From assembly GCA_023128635.1 (NCBI GenBank), contig JAGMDP010000021.1:1-18533 (forward strand): 18,533 nucleotides of DNA. The letters are read 5' to 3'. The notes beneath the pieces are model-generated. The model was not told where the DNA came from, made no database searches, and saw only the letters and a list, made by a program, of their open reading frames with translations. This DNA is from Candidatus Heimdallarchaeota archaeon. Its GTDB lineage: Archaea; Asgardarchaeota; Heimdallarchaeia; JABLTI01. Position numbers and translations under genes: made by a program. Positions 15,843 through 18,533 of this stretch are shown one piece after another; the first letter of the stretch is position 1, and each line of letters opens with the position of its first letter.

Positions 15843-15851
15843 GTATAAAAT
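15843..15851 (-). promoter_or_regulatory. TATA-box candidate for the propeller-ABC operon
   Basis: On the minus strand this reads ATTTTATAC. With the usual 25-base spacing, transcription would begin near 15821, giving a 5' leader of about 60 bases that contains the GAGGAAGG ribosome binding site at 15771-15778. Confidence 0.4.
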
Positions 15852-15883
15852 GAATTGAACTTTAAAATAACTTCAGATTAAGG

Positions 15884-15923
15884 CAAAAGAGAAAAGAAAA
15901 AAAAGAAAAAAGTGGAAAAAAAT
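15884..15923 (-). terminator. T-rich transcript end after the first tandem surface-protein gene
   Basis: Read on the minus strand, this stretch right after the stop codon is nearly all pyrimidine with T-runs of six to eight bases. There is no hairpin. This is the common form of archaeal terminator. Confidence 0.5.
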
Positions 15924-15924
15924 T

Positions 15925-16890
15925 TCACTTCTTCTTACGTTTGATGAATGTAGCAATTAAAGCAGTTGATAGAAGACCACCAATAGCTGCGAAAGTAGCA
16001 AAGTTTGCTGAAGCTGCTTTCATACCGCCTAAAGCAATAACAGATCTTATTGCTGTTTCAGAAGTAAACTCCTCTATTGTTATTTTGTCTCTGTAAATTG
16101 CTTCGACATGATCTAAGACTCCTTCTTGGGTGTACTCAAATTCAAGAGACATAAAGTATTCTTCATATGTATAATAGATATTGTGAGTACCATTCCATTG
16201 AGCTGTCTTAATGTAACCTCCAAGATCAAATTCAAAGGTCCATTTTCTTTTTGTGTCTGTGAATTGACTAACTGCGGAACTTAGTTTATTTCTGCCCATA
16301 ATTTTCATTGAGAAATTTCCAAGAACCTCTCCAAGAGTGTAATTGTAGACTAACGGCGGTTCATACGGATCTGCAAGTGTATCTAAAAGCTCAGAACCAT
16401 TACATGTATCTTGGAAACCAGCGTTTATAACTGCCCAATTGGGTTCGAGTAAGTAACGATTATTTAGAGAAATACTTACATCGAAACTATTACAAACAGA
16501 AACATTGTTCACATAGTCCCAGACGTAATTCACATCGAAGAAATCATCAAAATCCAACAGATTATCTTCGAAATCTTCAGCTGAATAATCTCTGTCATTA
16601 ATAAAGCCTGAACCACTAGAAGTTGTAGTTATAGCATCATATTCAAGATTTAACACATCAATGGCTGTAATATTGTATTCAGTTTCACTTAATACAATGA
16701 CCTCTGTGTTTGAACCTAAGTCTTCTTCTACATCAAAAGTCTTAGATGTTGTTGTTGCATTTGTACCCCAAACATAGATGTCACCGGCACCCCAACCTGG
16801 TGCAACAGCTTGTGCAGCTGCAATATTACTGAGTAATATAATCGCTGCGATAGTATTGATCAACATCAAAATCCTTATTTTTTTGCTCAT
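15925..16890 (-). CDS. Secreted, C-terminally anchored surface protein, tandem family member 1
   Basis: About 321 residues. The signal peptide (about 1-28, ending near AAAQA) is followed by a beta-rich ectodomain with several N-glycosylation sequons (NATT, NITA, NVSV, NGSE, NYTL, NGTH). A helix (about 293-314) and the tail IKRKKK end the protein. Residues shared with the next two genes: YVWDY, EPNW-x3-N, NGS-x-x-LDTL-x-DPY-x-P, TL-x-x-x-L, IMG-x-x-x-L, and W-T-F-x-FDL. I do not recognise the family. Start: GGTGAT (16897-16902) abuts the first ATG at 16896 and is six bases from the second at 16890, which fits SD spacing better. A T-rich end separates it from the propeller operon downstream. 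Confidence 0.78.
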   Translation of the reverse strand: MSKKIRILMLINTIAAIILLSNIAAAQAVAPGWGAGDIYVWGTNATTTSKTFDVEEDLGSNTEVIVLSETEYNITAIDVLNLEYDAITTTSSGSGFINDRDYSAEDFEDNLLDFDDFFDVNYVWDYVNNVSVCNSFDVSISLNNRYLLEPNWAVINAGFQDTCNGSELLDTLADPYEPPLVYNYTLGEVLGNFSMKIMGRNKLSSAVSQFTDTKRKWTFEFDLGGYIKTAQWNGTHNIYYTYEEYFMSLEFEYTQEGVLDHVEAIYRDKITIEEFTSETAIRSVIALGGMKAASANFATFAAIGGLLSTALIATFIKRKKK

Positions 16891-16905
16891 GAGCATATCA
16901 CCTAA

Positions 16906-16929
16906 ATGCTAACTAAATTAAGCTAGCAT
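16906..16929. promoter_or_regulatory. Imperfect inverted repeat at the promoter of tandem family member 1
   Basis: ATGCTAAC (16906-16913) and GCTAGCAT (16922-16929) pair at seven of eight positions around 8 bases. The repeat lies between the TATA-like element at 16933-16940 and the SD at 16897-16902, over the expected transcription start, so an operator is plausible. Confidence 0.35.
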
Positions 16930-16932
16930 CCT

Positions 16933-16940
16933 CATATAAG
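16933..16940 (-). promoter_or_regulatory. TATA-box candidate for tandem family member 1
   Basis: On the minus strand this reads CTTATATG. Standard spacing puts transcription near 16911, giving a leader of about 20 bases with the GGTGAT site. It indicates that this gene has its own promoter and is not merely the distal end of the upstream pair. Confidence 0.45.
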
Positions 16941-16963
16941 AATTCCGAACATGACATATTTAA

Positions 16964-17005
16964 GTTAAAATAAAAGAAAAAAAAGTAGAAAAAAGGAAGA
17001 AACAA
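16964..17005 (-). terminator. T-rich transcript end after tandem family member 2
   Basis: Immediately after the stop codon the minus strand is pyrimidine-rich, with T-runs of six and eight bases and then TTTTATTTTA. It has the same form as the tract after member 1. Confidence 0.5.
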
Positions 17006-17009
17006 GAGA

Positions 17010-17969
17010 TTAATTCTTTCTCTTATTCATCCATTTTACAAAAATAACCATACTTGCTACAGCAGGAATCACTATCAAATAACAGAATGGGGATGCCTCG
17101 GTAGTAATGAATCCACCTAAATTGAAGTAGAAATGATATTTGATGTTGTTCATTCTGTCTTCATATGTTTCTTGTGTTTCTCCACTATCTTCATGGTATA
17201 AGAGAACTCCATTAGCATTATATTCTAGAACAGCTTTTTCGGTTCGGACTTCATAGTTATAGTAATTGCTGTAACCAGCGGTTGTATTGAATCTGCCTGT
17301 TTTTTGAACATTTGAGTAATCAAAGTCAAAAGTCCATCTATGTGTTGAGGGTGTGAATTGTAATTTAGCTTCTGCTAAGGAATTTTTGCCCATTATAGTA
17401 TAGGAAGTAGCATCATTTAGTACGTCATTCAAGGTAAAATTATGTGTGATTGGTAGATATGGATCAGTGAGAGTATCTAGTATCGTACTACCATTGAATT
17501 CTTCATTCAATTTACTATTAACTGCTGTCCAATTTGGTTCTACTAATAACTCATACGGAATTGAAAAACTGAATGATTCCATCACTGTAATGTTGTGCTC
17601 ATAGTCCCAAACATAGGATACAGAGAACATACTTCCAAGAGAGATTGGTCCAACAAGAACTTGCACATCATAAGAATATGTACCGGAGCCAGCAAATGGT
17701 CCAAGTATATCATAATCATAAGTTAGAGTGCTATTATCTACATCAGTTAGATTATAGGTGAATATTTGTCCAGATTTGGACTCAATAAGTTGCTCTGTGC
17801 CTGTTTCATAATCAACTGTGTTGATGATTACCCAATCTTCAGTAGCCCATGTAAACATGCTTCCATCAGCCCATGGTGCTTCAGCAGCATTAGCATAGGT
17901 AAAGGTGCTACATAGAAGAATCATTGATACAAAAGATAGAACAAAGATAAGTTTGTTTTTAGTTTTCAT
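17010..17969 (-). CDS. Secreted, C-terminally anchored surface protein, tandem family member 2
   Basis: About 319 residues with the layout of member 1: signal peptide ending near TYANA, ectodomain with WADGSMFTWA at its mature start, then the family block YVWDYEHNITV...EPNWTAVN...FNGSTILDTLTDPYLP...TLNDVL...YTIMGKNSLAEAK...WTFDFDYSN. A helix (about 293-313) and the tail KWMNKRKN follow. Sequons suggest a glycosylated ectodomain. The function is unknown; the beta-rich surface architecture would suit ligand binding or an envelope role. The longest frame starts at GTG 17978, but that GTG is part of the GGTGAT SD (17974-17979) of the ATG at 17969. The stop of member 3 also lies in that SD, so the pair is translationally coupled. 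Confidence 0.78.
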   Translation of the reverse strand: MKTKNKLIFVLSFVSMILLCSTFTYANAAEAPWADGSMFTWATEDWVIINTVDYETGTEQLIESKSGQIFTYNLTDVDNSTLTYDYDILGPFAGSGTYSYDVQVLVGPISLGSMFSVSYVWDYEHNITVMESFSFSIPYELLVEPNWTAVNSKLNEEFNGSTILDTLTDPYLPITHNFTLNDVLNDATSYTIMGKNSLAEAKLQFTPSTHRWTFDFDYSNVQKTGRFNTTAGYSNYYNYEVRTEKAVLEYNANGVLLYHEDSGETQETYEDRMNNIKYHFYFNLGGFITTEASPFCYLIVIPAVASMVIFVKWMNKRKN

Positions 17970-17973
17970 TTGA

Positions 17974-17979
17974 ATCACC
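17974..17979 (-). promoter_or_regulatory. GGTGAT ribosome binding site overlapping the upstream stop codon
   Basis: GGTGAT is four bases upstream of the ATG at 17969. Its internal TGA is the stop codon of member 3, so ribosomes ending on one gene are placed on the SD of the next. It also settles the start of member 2 against the GTG at 17978. Confidence 0.65.
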
Positions 17980-18533
17980 TTTTCCTCCTAGTTGATTTTC
18001 GTTTAGCAATTCGAACCACAGCCACAATTAATAGAAATCCTGGAATAGCCATCCAATAAGCAAAATTACTGGTAAGAGATTCGAGATCTCCAAAAACTGT
18101 GAGAAACTCCAAGTAAACACTAGCTCCTAAGTCATTCACAACAGAAAGAAAATCATTTTTCATAAGTGCTCTTTGTAAAACTCCACCTTTTGAGTAACTC
18201 AACTCATATGTGAAAATTGCATTTGGAAAAGGATAATACTCATCATATCCTAAAGTCCCATTAAAAACGTCATTATAAACGACATTTGACAAATCAAATG
18301 TGAGACTCCATTCAGTGGTATCAGATTTCATTTGTTTCTTTGCATCGGCAAGATTATCTTTACCCATGATAGTATATGAAATTGAATTTAAGAAATCTCC
18401 AAGTGTAATATTATGGATTATTGGTTGATAAGGATCTGCTACAGTAGCTACGATTTCCGTTTCATTGAACATATCAGCATAAGCAGTATTGAGTGTAGCC
18501 CAATCTGGTTCAATTAAAAACCAGGCAATCATT
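17975..18533 (-). CDS. Surface protein, tandem family member 3 (5' partial)
   Basis: About 186 residues are visible and the gene runs off the window. The first visible ATG (18532) is internal: relative to members 1 and 2 about 150 N-terminal residues are missing, including the signal peptide and the YVWDY block. The rest of the family block is present: EPDWATLN, FNETEIVATVADPYQP, TLGDFL, YTIMGKDNLADAK, EWSLTFDLSN. A C-terminal helix (YWMAIPGFLLIVAVV) and the basic tail RIAKRKSTRRKR end it. The stop TGA sits inside the SD of member 2, five bases before its start. More members of the array may continue beyond 18533. Confidence 0.75.
   Translation of the reverse strand, partial: MIAWFLIEPDWATLNTAYADMFNETEIVATVADPYQPIIHNITLGDFLNSISYTIMGKDNLADAKKQMKSDTTEWSLTFDLSNVVYNDVFNGTLGYDEYYPFPNAIFTYELSYSKGGVLQRALMKNDFLSVVNDLGASVYLEFLTVFGDLESLTSNFAYWMAIPGFLLIVAVVRIAKRKSTRRKR

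Noticed and set aside
1..18533. Search for defence islands, mobile elements, CRISPR arrays, tRNA or rRNA genes.
   Set aside because: No transposase, integrase, nuclease or toxin motifs, no regularly spaced direct repeats and no cloverleaf or rRNA-like sequence were seen. Detection of tRNA genes was by eye only.

Overview
The window looks like archaeal chromosome, most plausibly from an Asgard (Promethearchaeota) lineage. This is inferred, not proven. What supports it: AT-rich DNA; genes that are either probably leaderless behind TATA-like elements or preceded by a GGTGAT-type Shine-Dalgarno; T-rich transcript ends; and several secreted beta-propeller or beta-rich proteins that end in one hydrophobic helix plus a short Lys/Arg-rich tail. 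No rRNA, tRNA, CRISPR array, transposase or phage gene was seen.

Layout. (1) 1-1480: the 3' part of a membrane-anchored LVIVD-type propeller gene on the + strand, ending in a hairpin plus pyrimidine-rich terminator. (2) 1.5-8.9 kb: small cytosolic or membrane-tethered enzymes on both strands. These are two paralogous membrane-anchored SAM methyltransferases (1496-2041 and 7790-8326), a conserved-looking unknown protein, a Nudix hydrolase followed by a GNAT acetyltransferase, a one-domain PAS protein with a Cys cluster, an APH-fold kinase, an NTF2-like protein, an M20 dipeptidase and a HIT hydrolase. (3) 8.9-10.1 kb: a ZIP-like metal transporter and a 56-residue zinc-ribbon protein. (4) 10.1-15.8 kb, minus strand: a tight three-gene operon made of a 1157-residue surface-anchored FG-GAP/PQQ-like propeller protein, an ABC ATPase and an ABC-2 permease. 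(5) 15.9-18.5 kb, minus strand: three tandem paralogous surface proteins of a family I do not recognise. The third is cut by the window end.

How they fit together. In the 12-16 kb operon the propeller stop codon, the ATPase start and the permease start are separated by 7 and -1 bases. An extracytoplasmic propeller protein and an ABC-2 transporter are therefore probably made together and may work together. The neighbouring tandem family has the same envelope topology (signal peptide, beta-rich ectodomain with many N-glycosylation sequons, C-terminal helix, basic tail), so 10-18.5 kb reads as a cell-envelope region. The enzymes at 1.5-9 kb look like ordinary metabolism and housekeeping with no single pathway.

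Start codons were re-judged where an SD motif or an ATG supports a site downstream of the longest open frame. This affects the M20, ZIP, HIT, APH, methyltransferase B, GNAT and tandem-family genes. No gene-free stretch exceeds 300 bases once the small zinc-ribbon gene at 9909-10079 is counted.
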